A stretch of DNA of 64,000 nucleotides, taken from positions 143,143,787 through 143,207,786 of the forward strand of contig NC_044978.1 in assembly GCF_008728515.1 (NCBI RefSeq), written 5' to 3'. A program made the position numbers and the translations under genes. Source of the stretch: Papio anubis (lineage: Eukaryota; Chordata; Mammalia; Primates; Cercopithecidae). This document shows, piece after piece, positions 10,915 through 21,770 of this stretch (positions are counted from its first letter, which is position 1; each line of letters starts with the position of its first letter). The notes under the pieces are model-generated. The model did no database searches. It saw only the letters and a list, made by a program, of their open reading frames with translations, and was not told the DNA's origin.

Positions 10915-13900
10915 ATGACAGGATCAAGTTCACACATAACAATATTAACCTTAAATGTAAATGGACTAAATGGTCCAATTAAAAAGCACGGACTGGCAAA
11001 TTGGATAAAGAGTCAAGACCCATCAGTTTGCTGTATTCAGGAGACCCGTTTCACATGCAGAGACACACATAGTTTCAAAATAAAGGGAAGGAGGAAGATC
11101 TACCAAGCAAATGGAAAACAAAAAAAAGCAGGGGTTGCAATACTAGTCTCTGATAAAACAGACTTTAAACCATCAAAGATCAAAAGAGACAAAGAAGGCC
11201 ATTACATAATGGTAAAGGGATCAATTCAACAGGAAGAGCTAACTATCCTAAATATATATGCACCCAATACAAGAGCACTCAGATTCATAAAGCATGTCCT
11301 TAGAGACATACAAAGAGACTTAGACTCCCATACAATAATAATGGGATACTTCATCACCCTACAGTCAACATTAGACAGATCAACAAGTCAGAAAGTTAAC
11401 AAGGATGTTCAGGAATTGAACTCAACTCTGCACCAAGCGGGCCTAATAGACATCTACAGAACTCTCCACCCCAAATCAAAAGAATATACATTCTTCTCAG
11501 CACCACACTGCACTTATTCCAAAATTGACCACATAGTTGGAAGTAAAGCACTCCTGAGCAAATGCACAAGAACAGAAATTATAACAAACTGTCTTTCAGA
11601 CCACAGTGCAATCAAACTAGAACTCAGGACTAAGAAACTCAATCAAAACTGCTCAAATACATGGAAACTGAACAAGCTGCTCCTGAATGACTACTGGGTA
11701 CATAATGAAATGAAGGCAGAAATAAAGATGTTCTTCGAAACCAGTGAGAACAAAGATACAACATACCAGAATCTCTGGGACACATTTAAAGCAGTGTGTG
11801 AAGGGAAATTTATAGCACTAAATGCCCACAAGGGAAAGCTGGAAAAATCTAAAATTGACACTCTAACATCACAATTAGAAGAACTAGAGAAGCAAGAGCA
11901 AACACATTCAAAAGCTAGCAGAAGGCAATAATTAACTAAGATCAGAGCAGAACTGAAGGAGATAGAGACACAAAAAACCCTCCAAAACATCAATGAATCC
12001 AGGAGCTGGTTTTTTGAAAAGATCAACAAAATTGATAGACTGTTAGCAAGATTAATAAAGAAGAAAAGAGAGAAGAATCAAATAGATGCAATAAAAAATG
12101 ATAAAGGAGATATCACCACCGACCCCACAGTAATACAAACTACCATCAGAGAATACTATAAACACCTCTACACAAATAAACTAGAAAACCTAGAAGAAAT
12201 GGATAATTTCCTGATCACTTACACTCTCCCAAGACTAAACCAGGACTGTAATCCCAGCACTTTGGGAGGCCGAGACGGGCGGATCACAAGGTCAGGAGAT
12301 CGAGACTATCCTGGCTAATACGGTAAAACCCCATCTCTAATAAAAAAATACAAAAAAACTAGCCGGGCGAGGTGGCGGGCACCTGTAGTCCCAGCTACTC
12401 AGGAGGCTGAGGCAGGGGAATGGCGTGAACCCAGCAGGCGGAGCTTGCAGTGAGCTGAGATCCGGCCACTGCACTCCAGCCTGGGTGACAGAGCGAGACT
12501 CCGTCTCAAAAAAAAAAAAAAAAAAAAAAAAGACTAAACCAGGAAGAAGTTGAATCCTTGAATAGACCAATAGCAGGCTCTGAAATTGAGGCAATAATTA
12601 ATAACTGACCAACCAAAAAATGTCCAGGACCAGAGGGATTCAGAGCCAAATTCTCCCAGGGGTACAAGGAGGAGTTGGTACCATTCCTTCTGAAACTATT
12701 CCAATCAACAGAAAAAGAGGGAATCCTCCCTAACTCATTTTATGCGGCCAACATCAAGCTGATACCAAAGCCTGGCAGAGACACAACAATAATAGAGAAT
12801 TTTAGACCAATATCCCTGATGAACATTGATGCAAAAATCCTCAATAAAATACTGGCAAACCAAATCCAGCAGCACATCAAAAAGCTTATCCACCATGATC
12901 ATGTGGGCTTCATCCCTGGGATGCAGGGCTGGTTCAACATACGCAAATCAATAAACGTAATCCAGCATATAAACAGAACCAAAGACAAAAACCACATGAT
13001 TATCTCAATAGATGCAGAAAAGGGCTTTGACAAAATTCAGCAGTCCTTCATGTTAAAAACTCTCAATAAATTCGGTATTGATGGAACGTATCTCAAAATA
13101 ATAAGAGCTATTTATGACACACCCACAGCCAATATCATACTGAATGCACAAAAACTGGAAGCATTCCCTTTGAAAACTGGCACAAGATAGGGATGCCGTC
13201 TCTCACTACTCCTATTCAACATAGCATTGGAATTTCTGGCTAGGGCAATCAGGCAAGAGAAAGAAATCAAGGGTATTCAGTTAGGAAAAGAAGAAGTCAA
13301 ATTGCCCCTGTTTGCAGATGACATGATTGTATATTTAGAAAACCCCGTTGTCTCAGCCCAAAATCTCCTTAAGCTGATAAGCAACTTCAGCAAAGTCTCA
13401 GGATACAAAATCAATGTGCAAAAATCACAAGCATTCTTATACACCAGTAACAGACAAACAGAGAGCCAAATTATGAATGAACTCCCATTCACAATTGCTT
13501 CAAAGAGAATAAAATACCTAGGAATCCAACTTACAAGGGATGTAAAGGACCTCTTCAAGAACTACAAATCACTGCTCAGTGAAATAAAAGAGGACACAAA
13601 CAAACGGAAGAGCATACCATGCTCATGCATAAGAAGAATCAATATTGTGAAAATGGCCATACTGCCCAAGGTAATTTACAGATTCAGTGCCATCCCCATC
13701 AAGCTACCAATGACTTTCTTCACAGAATTGGAAAAAACTGCTTTAAAGTTCATATGGAACCAAAAAAGAGCCCACATTGCCAAGACAATCCTAAGCCAAA
13801 AGAACAAAGCTGGAGACATCACCCTACCTGACTTCAAACTATACTACAAGGCTACAGTAACCAAAACAGCATGGTACTGGTACCAAAACAGAGATATAGA

Positions 13901-15030
13901 CCAATGGAACAGGACAGAGCCCTCAGAAATAATACCACACATCTACAGCCATCTGATCTTTGACAAACTTGACAAAAACAAGAAATGGGGAAAGGATTCC
14001 CTAATTAATAAATGGTGCTGGGAAAATTGGCTAGCCATAAGCAGAAAGCTGAAACTGGATCCTTTCCTTACTCCTTATATGCAAATTAATTCAAGATGGA
14101 TTAGAGGCTTAAATGTTAGACTTAATACCATAAAAACCCTAGAAGAAAACATAGGTAATACCATTCAGGACATAGACATGGGCAAGGACTTCGTGTCTAA
14201 AACACCGAAAGCAATGGCAACAAAAGCCAAAATTGACAAATGGGATCTAATTAAACTAAAGAGCTTCTGCATATCAGAAGAAACTACCATCAGAGTGAAC
14301 AGGTAACCTACAGATTGGGAGAAAATTTTTGCAATCTACTCATCTGATAAAGGGCTAAACCAGAACCTACAAAGAACTCAAACAAATTTACAAGAAACAA
14401 ACAACCCCATCAAAAAATGGGCAAAGGATATGAACAGAGATTTCTCAAAAGAAGACATTCATACAGCCAACAGACATATGAAAAAATGTTCATCATCACT
14501 GGCCATCAGAGAAATGCAAACCAAAATCACAATGAGATACCATCTCACACCAGTTAGAATGGCAATCATTAAAAAACAGGAAACAACAGGTGCTGGAGAG
14601 GATGTGGAGAAATAGGAACACTTTTACACTGTTGGTGGGATTGTAAACTAGTTCAACCATTGTGGAAAACAGTATGGCGATTCCTCAAGGATCTAGAACT
14701 AGAAATGCCATATGACCCAGCATCCCATTACTGGGTTTATACCCAAAGGATTATAAATCATGCTGCTATAAAGACACATGCACACGTATGTTTATTGAGG
14801 CACTATTCACAATAGCAAAGACTTGGAATCAACCCAAATGTCCATCAGTGACAGACTGGATTAAGAAAATGTGGCACATATACACCATGGAATACTATGC
14901 AGCCATAAAAAAGGATGAGTTCATGTCCTTTGTAAGGACATGGATGCAGCTGGAAACCATCATTCTCAGCAAACTATCGCAAGAACAGAAAACCAAACAC
15001 TGCATGTTCTCACTCATAGGTGGTAATTGA
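10915..15030 (+). pseudogene. L1 ORF2 (endonuclease and reverse transcriptase), broken
   Basis: ORF2 starts at ATG 10915 and ends at TGA 15028-15030. Its first 338 codons are open and hold the endonuclease domain. Asn14, Glu43, Asp205, Asp229 and His230 are present. The motif normally read as 'MGDFN' is 'MGYFI', so catalytic Asp145 is Tyr and Asn147 is Ile, which should kill cleavage. A nonsense codon (GAA to TAA, 11929-11931) follows. The Alu plus TSD adds 299 bases, which exactly accounts for the frame change beyond it. Reverse transcriptase continues at 12675-13190 and 13227-14306, with the FADD motif at 13311-13322. Further nonsense codons lie at 13188-13190 and at the end of 14306 (CAG to TAG, CAA to TAA). 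A 2-base loss near 14360 shifts the frame to the last piece (14788-15030). Confidence 0.95.
12246..12529 (+). mobile_element. Alu (Old World monkey AluY-type), 5' truncated
   Basis: A 7SL-derived SINE mobilised by L1 machinery. It begins at 'ctgtaatcccagcac', lacking about the first 22 bases, and ends in an uninterrupted A-tail of about 22. A perfect TSD 'aagactaaaccagga' lies at 12231-12245 and 12530-12544. The right arm has 'gatccggccactgc', the form I associate with AluYRa-type elements of Old World monkeys. The clean tail, perfect TSD and low divergence mark it as the youngest clear insertion in the window. It sits inside the second L1's ORF2. Confidence 0.95.
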
Positions 15031-15247
15031 ACATTGAGGTCACTTGGACCCGAGAACGGGAACATCACACACCGGTGCTTGTTGGGGGGTGGGGGGAGGG
15101 GGGAGGGATGGCATTCAGAGTTATACCTGACGTAAATGATGAGTTGAAGGTTGCTGACAAGTTGATGGGTGCAGCACACCAACGTGCCACATGTATACAT
15201 ATGTAACAAACCTGCGTTGTACACATGTACCCTAGAACTTAAAGTAT

Positions 15248-15292
15248 AAAAAAAAAAATTAAATACAATTATCACATTAAAAAAAAAGAAAG
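15248..15292 (+). other. Double A-tail with short 3' transduced segment
   Basis: After the L1 end ('cttaaagtat') there is a first A run (to 15258), then about 20 bases of non-L1 sequence (15259-15278, starting 'ttaaatacaa'), then a second A/AG-rich run up to the TSD. This is the layout of a 3' transduction, where read-through of a weak L1 poly(A) signal carries flanking DNA to a new site. The alternative is degeneration of a single long A-tail. Confidence 0.6.
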
Positions 15293-15306
15293 AAAGGTAG
15301 AGAGGA

Positions 15307-15820
15307 ATCAAATAAATGAAAAAATGTTCTTCTTTTTCTGTGAAAGTGAAGTCATGATTGCAAAAGTCTCGATTGTTTTCTCAAATAATGTGTATATAAA
15401 GCAAAATTCTAGTGAAAATAGAAGATATTTTTAACCAGAGAAAAATTATTTCCAAAATTAATTTGAAATAAAAAATCGAAATAGGTAAGAAAAAACTTAA
15501 AAATACATAAAAAGAGGTTCTTACCCTATTATGATTTAAAATAACTGAAATGTAATATGAATCTATAACACACAAGCATGGTGATACTGGTAAATTGACC
15601 TACCATTGAACAGCACTGTTCTAAAACAGATTCAAGCATATATGTCTTTAATTGATTATAAAGGATCTTCTCCATGGGAAAACGAACAAAAATTACAATG
15701 TTATAGTATCTTACCATGACCTTAGAATTTCTCATAACTACTATTCTGAGTCTGTTTCCATTTGGACATCATTTAAGACAGACCATTTGGATACCAGTAC
15801 AGTTAAATCTAGCCTTGGTG
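15307..15820. other. AT-rich intergenic, nothing recognised
   Basis: No gene and no repeat family I can name. Short antisense frames (15381-15575, 15529-15735) are AT-driven. Confidence 0.5.
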
Positions 15821-15930
15821 CATATATATATACACACACACATATGCACACACACACACACATATTTTGCCATATATGTATGTGTGTGTGTGTCTGTGTA
15901 TATATACATATATATATAGAGAGAGAGAGT
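15821..15930. repeat. Compound TA/CA/TG/GA microsatellite
   Basis: Successive (TA)n, (CA)n, a short spacer, (TG)n, (TA)n and (GA)n runs abut the 3' side of the minus-strand Alu at 15931. The position suggests it grew out of the Alu A-tail. Reading frames through it give His-Thr and Tyr-Ile repeats, which are not proteins. Confidence 0.9.
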
Positions 15931-16202
15931 GAGATAAAGTCTTACTCTATTCCCCAGGCTGGAGTGCAATGGTGTGATCTCGGCTCACAGCAACATCCAT
16001 CTACAAGGTTCAAGTGATTCTCCTGCCTCAGCCTCCCAAGTAGCTGTGATTACAGGAGTGTGCCACCAGCTAATTTTTTTTTAGTAGAGATGGAGTTTCA
16101 CCATATTGGCCAGGCCAGTCTTGAACTCCTGACCTCAGGTGATACATCAGTCTTGATCTCCCAAAGTGCTAGGATTACAAGTGAGAGCCACTGTGCCCGG
16201 CC
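15931..16202 (-). mobile_element. Alu (AluS-like), minus strand
   Basis: Reverse-complement Alu from a 'gagataaagtcttactct' tail end to 'gtgcccggcc' head end, nearly full length. Scattered substitutions suggest AluS age. A possible TSD is 'tggtgca' at 15817-15822 against 'tggtgta' at 16203-16209, placing the microsatellite inside the insertion, as expected of a converted A-tail. Confidence 0.92.
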
Positions 16203-16209
16203 TGGTGTA

Positions 16210-17265
16210 CCCATATTTTTGAATCAAGAGCATTGACATAATGTTGAAACAAAAACACAGCCCTATAATATGAAGTCTGTCCCTAACAACTTCCACTTGT
16301 AGAAATAGAACATTATCTCTTTTAAACAAGTACTTCTGGGAAAACTCTTCACTAAGAACTGGGTCAAGGAGAGCTGCTTCCATTGGAGGCTGTTCAAAAT
16401 ATCACTCTCCAAGGAGATATAATTTGAAAAAGCCAACAAGTGTAGGTACTAAATAGGCATGATACTAACTAGTTTTACACAATCTACAACTTTGAAGTCA
16501 ATTCATCAGCTGTGGGTTAAGAATGCACTTCATGCATACAGAAAACCTCAAAGTTCAGGGTCATATCTTGCCTGAGAGTAGATGCCCAGGGGTTATTAAT
16601 AAGAATGAATGCACCAACATTAACTCAGGGCAAAGTGCCACACTTTGTGAGTAAAAACTTCAATTACAATATTTCTGCAGAATTTGCAAAGTCTAAATAT
16701 CAGGAAAGATATTCCAAACCACAATCTTACTCTGAAAAAAAGAACAAGGAAAGTGAATGGAATTAAACACAGAGGCAATTACTGATGATCTTATTTGGAT
16801 AAATTAAAACACTTCACGAAGGTACACAAAATGTCTGCTCATTGTTTCTCCTGTTGCAAAATAAATATGTATAGGCAAAGATAATTAATTTTATACAATC
16901 TTCAGAAATTACTATTGATTCTTTCAAAGTGAGTTATTTAGAATTTGCAATATCAATACCACCCTAGAAGAAAACTTTTGCCTTTATCTCTAGAGCAATA
17001 TTTACAAGTTGAAATACCAGTTTTAAGCACACAGATAAATATCTGAGTACCTGAGTGTCAATACTTAGGGACGATATTAGAAAACTCTAGTGGGCAGACT
17101 CTGATTATTCTACTGTTTTGCCACAGCAAAATTACAACTTTTCATACTGATTTGTAGAAATTTTCCTCTTGAGAATTTTGTGGCTATAAACTAAGGAAAA
17201 GGAATTATACCACCATGAAATTCAGAGGAAGAAAAAGAACACTGTGTTAATACTTGCACATAGAG
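16210..17265. other. Intergenic, nothing recognised
   Basis: About 1 kb without a recognisable repeat or gene. Base composition is AT-rich and even. No long open frame is present. Confidence 0.5.
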
Positions 17266-17735
17266 TGTATTAGTTTGCTAGGGTTGCTATAAACAAATTA
17301 CCGCAGTCTCAAAGCAACAAAAATTTATTATCTCACAGTTCTGAAAGCTAGAAGTGAGGAATCAAGGTGGTATCAGGTCGTGCTCTCTCTGATGGCTCCA
17401 GGGGAGAACTCTTCCTTGATTCTTCCAGTTTTTTCTGTTCTTTGGCAATCCTTGGCATTTGTTGTTCTGTTGATACACCTCCCTGGTCACAAGGCCATCT
17501 TCTCTCTGTGTATCTTCACATTGTATTTCTTCTGGGAATGTCTGCTTCTGTGTCCAGATTCTTCCTTTATATAAAGACACCAGTCATATTGGATTAGGAC
17601 CTATCCTAACGACCTCATTTGTAATCGGATTATCTTTGTAAAGACCCTATTTCCAACTAAGGTGGCATTCTGAAGTATTGGAGATAAAGGACTTTAACAG
17701 ACCTTTTTTGGGGAAACACAATTCAACATATAACA
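17266..17735 (-). mobile_element. MLT1-type (MaLR) solo LTR
   Basis: The block starts 'tgtattagtttgctaggg' and ends 'catataaca', the reverse complement of the TGTTATG...CTAATACA ends of MLT1A/B-type LTRs. Internal landmarks such as 'cagtcatattggattagg' match. Flanking 5-mers 'tagag' and 'tagac' agree at four of five positions, fitting the 5-bp TSD of LTR elements. No internal region is attached, so this is a solo LTR. Open frames across it (17362-17580 minus; 17367-17597 plus) have no coding meaning. Confidence 0.88.
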
Positions 17736-17885
17736 TAGACTGACTGCAAACAGCATATTTATTTTTAACTTAAAATAAAAGATAACATGAGGAAGATAAA
17801 TACTCCAAGGGGTTTTCATCATCAAGATCCTGCATTATATTTTAACATACCAAATGGAAATGTTTGAGTCTTTCGGTGAATAATA

Positions 17886-17946
17886 TTAGATCAATGCAAA
17901 AGTTAATTGCTGTTTCTGCAATTACTTTTAATGACAAAAAGTATGA
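17886..17946. mobile_element. MADE1 mariner MITE fragment
   Basis: The stretch 'gcaaaagttaattgctg' followed by 'ttacttttaatgac' matches MADE1, the 80-bp palindromic MITE mobilised by the Hsmar1 mariner transposase. The outer terminal inverted repeat at the right end is degraded, so only about 60 bases are certain. Confidence 0.8.
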
Positions 17947-17949
17947 TTT

Positions 17950-18690
17950 AAAAAAATAGGTATGTCTTCAATGTCAGTACACAAAGTGTTTACCTCACTT
18001 CTGTGAGCATTATTCTGAAATTATCATTTCAAGTTATTGAAAATGAGCCAAAATTGAAGAAGTGAATTTAACTAAGTTAAGTGAAAATTATGCACTCATA
18101 ATCCAAAAATCAACTACAGAAATGTGTGAGCTGAGTGACAGAAAGCAGTTGCAGTTATTTTGAAAAGAACTTAAAATTTCTGCAACTCCAAATTCAGTAT
18201 AAGACAACCGGGTCTGGTAAATAAAATGTTTTAAATAAATGCAAATTAAACTAATTCATTAAAAATATTAGGGCATAGCGTTGGAACTGTCAACAACTAT
18301 GTATTACATCAAAAATGAGTACCACCTCTATTCCCAAGCCTCTGTTATATGCTACAGAGAATGCAAAGGGGAGGAAGACTGATATTTATCCAAAGAGATA
18401 ATAATCATTGTGGGATAGAGTGAGGTGCTGGGAAGTAGAGTGAGGTGTCAAGTACACAGTAGTAAGAATACAACATAGAATTAGGATGTATAGTGTAAGA
18501 AAGAAGAAAGTGCCATGTTAATTCAAAAGAATGCATTAATAAGGCAATTTGGAGAAAATTAGGATATATTATATGAAAGAACCCTGTGCTTAGAACTCAC
18601 TTAAAAGGCTTCCTTTACCCTAAAATAAATTAGCTCACCTCCTAATTCTTTTTTACAGTACTATAGCATCATATATGTAACATTTTAAAA
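17950..18690. other. Intergenic, nothing recognised
   Basis: No gene or nameable repeat. AT-rich with no open frame of note. Confidence 0.5.
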
Positions 18691-18810
18691 CAAATAGTCA
18701 TTGAATTATTATTTGAGTACTTCCTATGTGCTGTGATTAAAACAGTAGTTAATATGACAGAAACAAATTTTAGTGAGAAATAATAATATTAAACAAACAC
18801 TTCTAACTGT
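18690..18810 (-). repeat. Possible L2 3' end, minus strand
   Basis: The run 'tatttgagtacttcctatg' followed by 'tgctgtgatt' resembles the reverse complement of the L2 LINE 3' region ('attgagcacctactatgtgcc'). It is strongly diverged and short, so a MIR-related or chance match is possible. Confidence 0.4.
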
Positions 18811-19454
18811 AACGAATATGCAGGACATTTAGGGGAAAGGAACAGGAAGACATCATCCAGTCTGAGGTAACAACAGGCTTCAGCAAGTGGAGTGATAGTG
18901 ATCAACTGGTAGGATAAACTGCTGAAAGTCTTAATAAAAATTTGCTTGGAGTGGTGTTCCTGGGAATAAGTAACAGGAAGGATGAGGTGATCACATAGGG
19001 GAACGTCTGGATTTGGTTGTGACAATGGAAGTGAATATTTGAAATAGGGAATTATTCGTGGTCCTGCCAGGAAACAGATGGAATACTAAAATTAAATAAC
19101 TTTAAACTTTAAAAATAAATAAATGTTAATATAAAGTTATTTAAATTAAATTACTTTAAACTAATTAGTTGCACAAACTGATATAGGAACTATTTACGAG
19201 ATATAGGTAGGTTTTAGGGAAACCAACAACAAGTAGTACAGTATCTGAGGACTAGAAACAGAGGGAAGCTGTTATCACCCTGTGCCTGGAGGAACAAAGA
19301 GACAGATATCTATATGAAGATGGCTGAGTAAAAGGATCTGCAGTCATCAATAGAAGAATAAAGCCAAACTTAGAGGAATAACACCAACCTAAAGTCACCC
19401 CACAGAGTAGGAGCCAGAGGAATTAGAACTCCACCTTCCTCTTCTCTGATCTAC
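18811..19454. other. Intergenic, nothing recognised
   Basis: No gene or repeat family identified. Local AT-rich duplication of 'ttaaactt' type motifs occurs near 19090-19170. Confidence 0.5.
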
Positions 19455-19814
19455 TGTGTCAGTCTGTTCTCACGATGGTAATAAAGACATACCTGAGACT
19501 GGGTAATTTATAAAGGAAAGAGGTTTAATTGACTCACAGTTCCATATGGCTGCGGAGGCCTCACAATCATGGTGGAAGGTAAATGAGGAGCAAAGTCTCA
19601 TCATACATGGTGGCAGGCAAGAGAGCACATGTGCAGTGAAACTCCCCTTTATAAAACCATTAGATATCATGAGATTTATTCCTTATCATGAGAACAGCAT
19701 GGGAAAGACCCATCCCCATGATTCAAGTACCTCCCAGCAGGTCCCTCCCACATTCTGTGGGTATTATTGCAATTCAAGGTGAGATTTGGGTGGGGACACA
19801 GCCAAACCACATTA
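19455..19814 (-). repeat. THE1 3' LTR
   Basis: Because the element lies on the minus strand, this left copy is the 3' LTR. It starts 'tgtgtcagtctgttctcac' and ends 'aaccacatta', both diverged from the TGATATGG...CTAATACA type ends. Confidence 0.9.
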
Positions 19815-21411
19815 TTCCACAATGGCCCCTCCCAAATATCATTTCCTCACATTTCAAAACTAATCGTGCTTTCTGAACAGTCCTCCAAAAGGCTTAACTG
19901 ATTTCAGAATTAACTCAAAAGTTCACAGTCCAAAGTCTCATCTGAGACAAGACAAGTCCCTTCTGCTTATGAGCCTGTAAAATCAAAAGTAAGTTAGTTA
20001 CTTCCTAGATATGATGGGAGTACAGGCATTGGGTAAATATACCCATTCCAATTGGGAAAAATTGGCCAAAATGAAGGGGCTGCAGACCCCATGCAAGTCT
20101 GAAATCCAATGGGGTAGTCAAATATTAAAGCTCCAAAATGACCTCCTTCAACTCCATGTCTCACATCCAGGTCACACTAATGTAATAGGTGAGTTCCCAT
20201 GATCTTGGGCAGCTCCACTCCTGTTGCTTTGCAGTGTACAGTCCCCATCCTGGCTGCTTTCACAGACTGTTGGTGAGGATCTGTAGCTTTTCCAGGCACA
20301 CAGGGCAAGTGGATCTACCATTCTGGGGTCTGGAGGACAGTGGTCCTCTTCTCACAGGCCCCCTAGGCAGTGCTCCAGAGGGGAACATATCTAGGGGTTT
20401 GCACCCCACATTTCTCTTCTGCACTACCCTAGCAGAGGCTTTCCATGAGGGCTCCACCCCTGCAGCACACCTCTGTGTGTACATCTATGCATTCTCATAC
20501 ATTCTCTGAAATCTAGGCAGAGGTTCACAAACCTCAGTTATTGTCTTCTGTGCACCTGCAGGCCATGTGAAAGCTGCCAAGGCTTAAGGCTTGCTCCCTC
20601 TGAAGCCATTGCCCAAGTAGAACCAAGGCCCCTTTTAGTCACAGCTGGAGCAGCTGGGACACGGCACCAAGTCCCTAGGCTGCACAGAGCAGGGGGGCCC
20701 TGGACCGAGCCCAGGAAACCATATTTTCCTCCTGATATCTAGGCCTGCGATGGGAGGAGCTGCCACAAAGGTCTCTGGGTTGTCCTGGGACATTTTCTCC
20801 ATTGTCTTTGTGATTAACATTTGGCTCCTCATTACTTATGTAAATTTCTGAAGCCAGTTTGAATTTCTCCTCAGAAAATGGGTTTTTCTTTTCTATTGCA
20901 TGGCCAGGTTGTCAATTTTTCAAACTTTTATGTTCTGCTTGCCTAAACATAGGTTACAATTCCAAACGATATCTTTGTGAATACATAAAACTGCTTCTAA
21001 CAGTATTCAAGTCACCTTTTGAATATTTTGTTGTCTAGAAATTTCTTCTGACAGATGAGCTAAATCATCTCTCTCAAGTTCAACATTCCACAACTCTCTA
21101 GGGCAGGGGCAAAATGCCACCAGTCTTTTTGCTAAAACATAGCAAGAATCACCTTTGCTTCAGTTCCCAACAAGTTCCTCATCTCTCTCTGAGACCACCT
21201 CACCCTGGACTTTATCGTCCATATCATTATCAGCATTTTGGTCAAAGCCATTTAACAAGTCTATAGGAAGTTCCAAACTTCCCCACATCTTCCTGTCTTT
21301 TTCTAAGCCCTCCAAACTGTTCCAACCTCTGCCTGTTACCCAGTTCTAAAGTCACTTTCACATTTTCAGGTATTTTTACAGTAGCATCCCACTCTACTGG
21401 TACTAATTTAC
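19815..21411 (-). repeat. THE1 internal region
   Basis: About 1.6 kb between the LTRs. Stretches such as 'ggggctgcagaccccatgc' near 20078 and 'gcttttccaggcacac' near 20285 are familiar from the THE1 internal sequence. No long open frame remains. The frames at 20189-20509 plus and 20260-20484 minus overlap each other and have no recognisable domain. Confidence 0.85.
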
Positions 21412-21770
21412 TATATTAGTCTGTTCTCACATTGTTAATAAAGACACACCCAAAACTGGGTAATTTATAAAGGAGAGTGGTTTAATTTACTCACAGTTCC
21501 ACATGGCTATGGAGACCTCACAATCATGGTGTTAGGTTAATGAGGAGCAAAGCCTCATCTTACCTGACAGCAGGCAAGAGAGCACGTGTGCAGCAGAACT
21601 CCCCTTTATAAAACCATCAGATCTCATCAGACTTGTTGACCATTCCAAGGAAAACATAGGAAAGACCTCCCTCATGATTCAATTACCTCCCACCAGGTCC
21701 CTCCCAGGACATGTGAGAATTATTACAATTCAAGGTGAGATTTGGGTGGGGACACAGCCAAACCATATCA
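21412..21770 (-). repeat. THE1 5' LTR
   Basis: The right copy is the 5' LTR of the minus-strand element and would have carried its promoter. It runs from 'tatattagtctgttctcac' to 'gccaaaccatatca'. It aligns end to end with 19455-19814. Confidence 0.9.

Larger units (their letters stand above)
8795..15292 (+). mobile_element. Full-length L1 (L1PA-type) with nested Alu
   Basis: A LINE-1 with 5' UTR, ORF1, ORF2, 3' UTR and A-tail, flanked by a perfect 14-bp TSD 'aaaggtagagagga' at 8781-8794 and 15293-15306. Length is about 6.5 kb including a 0.3-kb Alu inside ORF2. The damage is modest and countable: lost ORF1 start, a few nonsense changes, a 2-base loss in ORF2 and the Alu. A perfect TSD and limited decay suggest a fairly young primate insertion, older than the Alu it contains. 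It is not autonomous. The G-rich tract near 15085-15107 is the usual L1 3' UTR polypurine tract. Confidence 0.97.
19455..21770 (-). mobile_element. THE1 (MaLR) element with both LTRs
   Basis: A complete LTR-internal-LTR structure on the minus strand, about 2.3 kb. Both LTRs read as the reverse complement of THE1 ('...ggggacacagccaaacc' at the head end). THE1 belongs to the ERVL-MaLR group, which spread in the primate lineage; its internal region does not encode a working reverse transcriptase and depended on other elements. The two LTRs differ at roughly 15 percent of positions by eye, fitting an old primate insertion. Flanking 5-mers ('tctac' and 'tctgt') match only partly. Confidence 0.93.

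Noticed and set aside
10915..11931. 338-residue open frame as a possible host endonuclease gene
   Set aside because: It is the N-terminal endonuclease part of L1 ORF2, inside an element with TSDs and an A-tail, with active-site changes and a nonsense end.
13227..14306. 359-residue frame as a free-standing reverse transcriptase
   Set aside because: It is in frame with the preceding L1 ORF2 piece across a single nonsense codon and has no own start context.
15769..15969. His-Thr repeat frames in the 15.8 kb microsatellite
   Set aside because: Simple-sequence translation. The other ends lie in an Alu.
20189..20509. 106-residue frame in the THE1 internal region
   Set aside because: It lies on the strand opposite to the element, overlaps another frame and has no domain. 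THE1 internal regions are not known to encode functional proteins.
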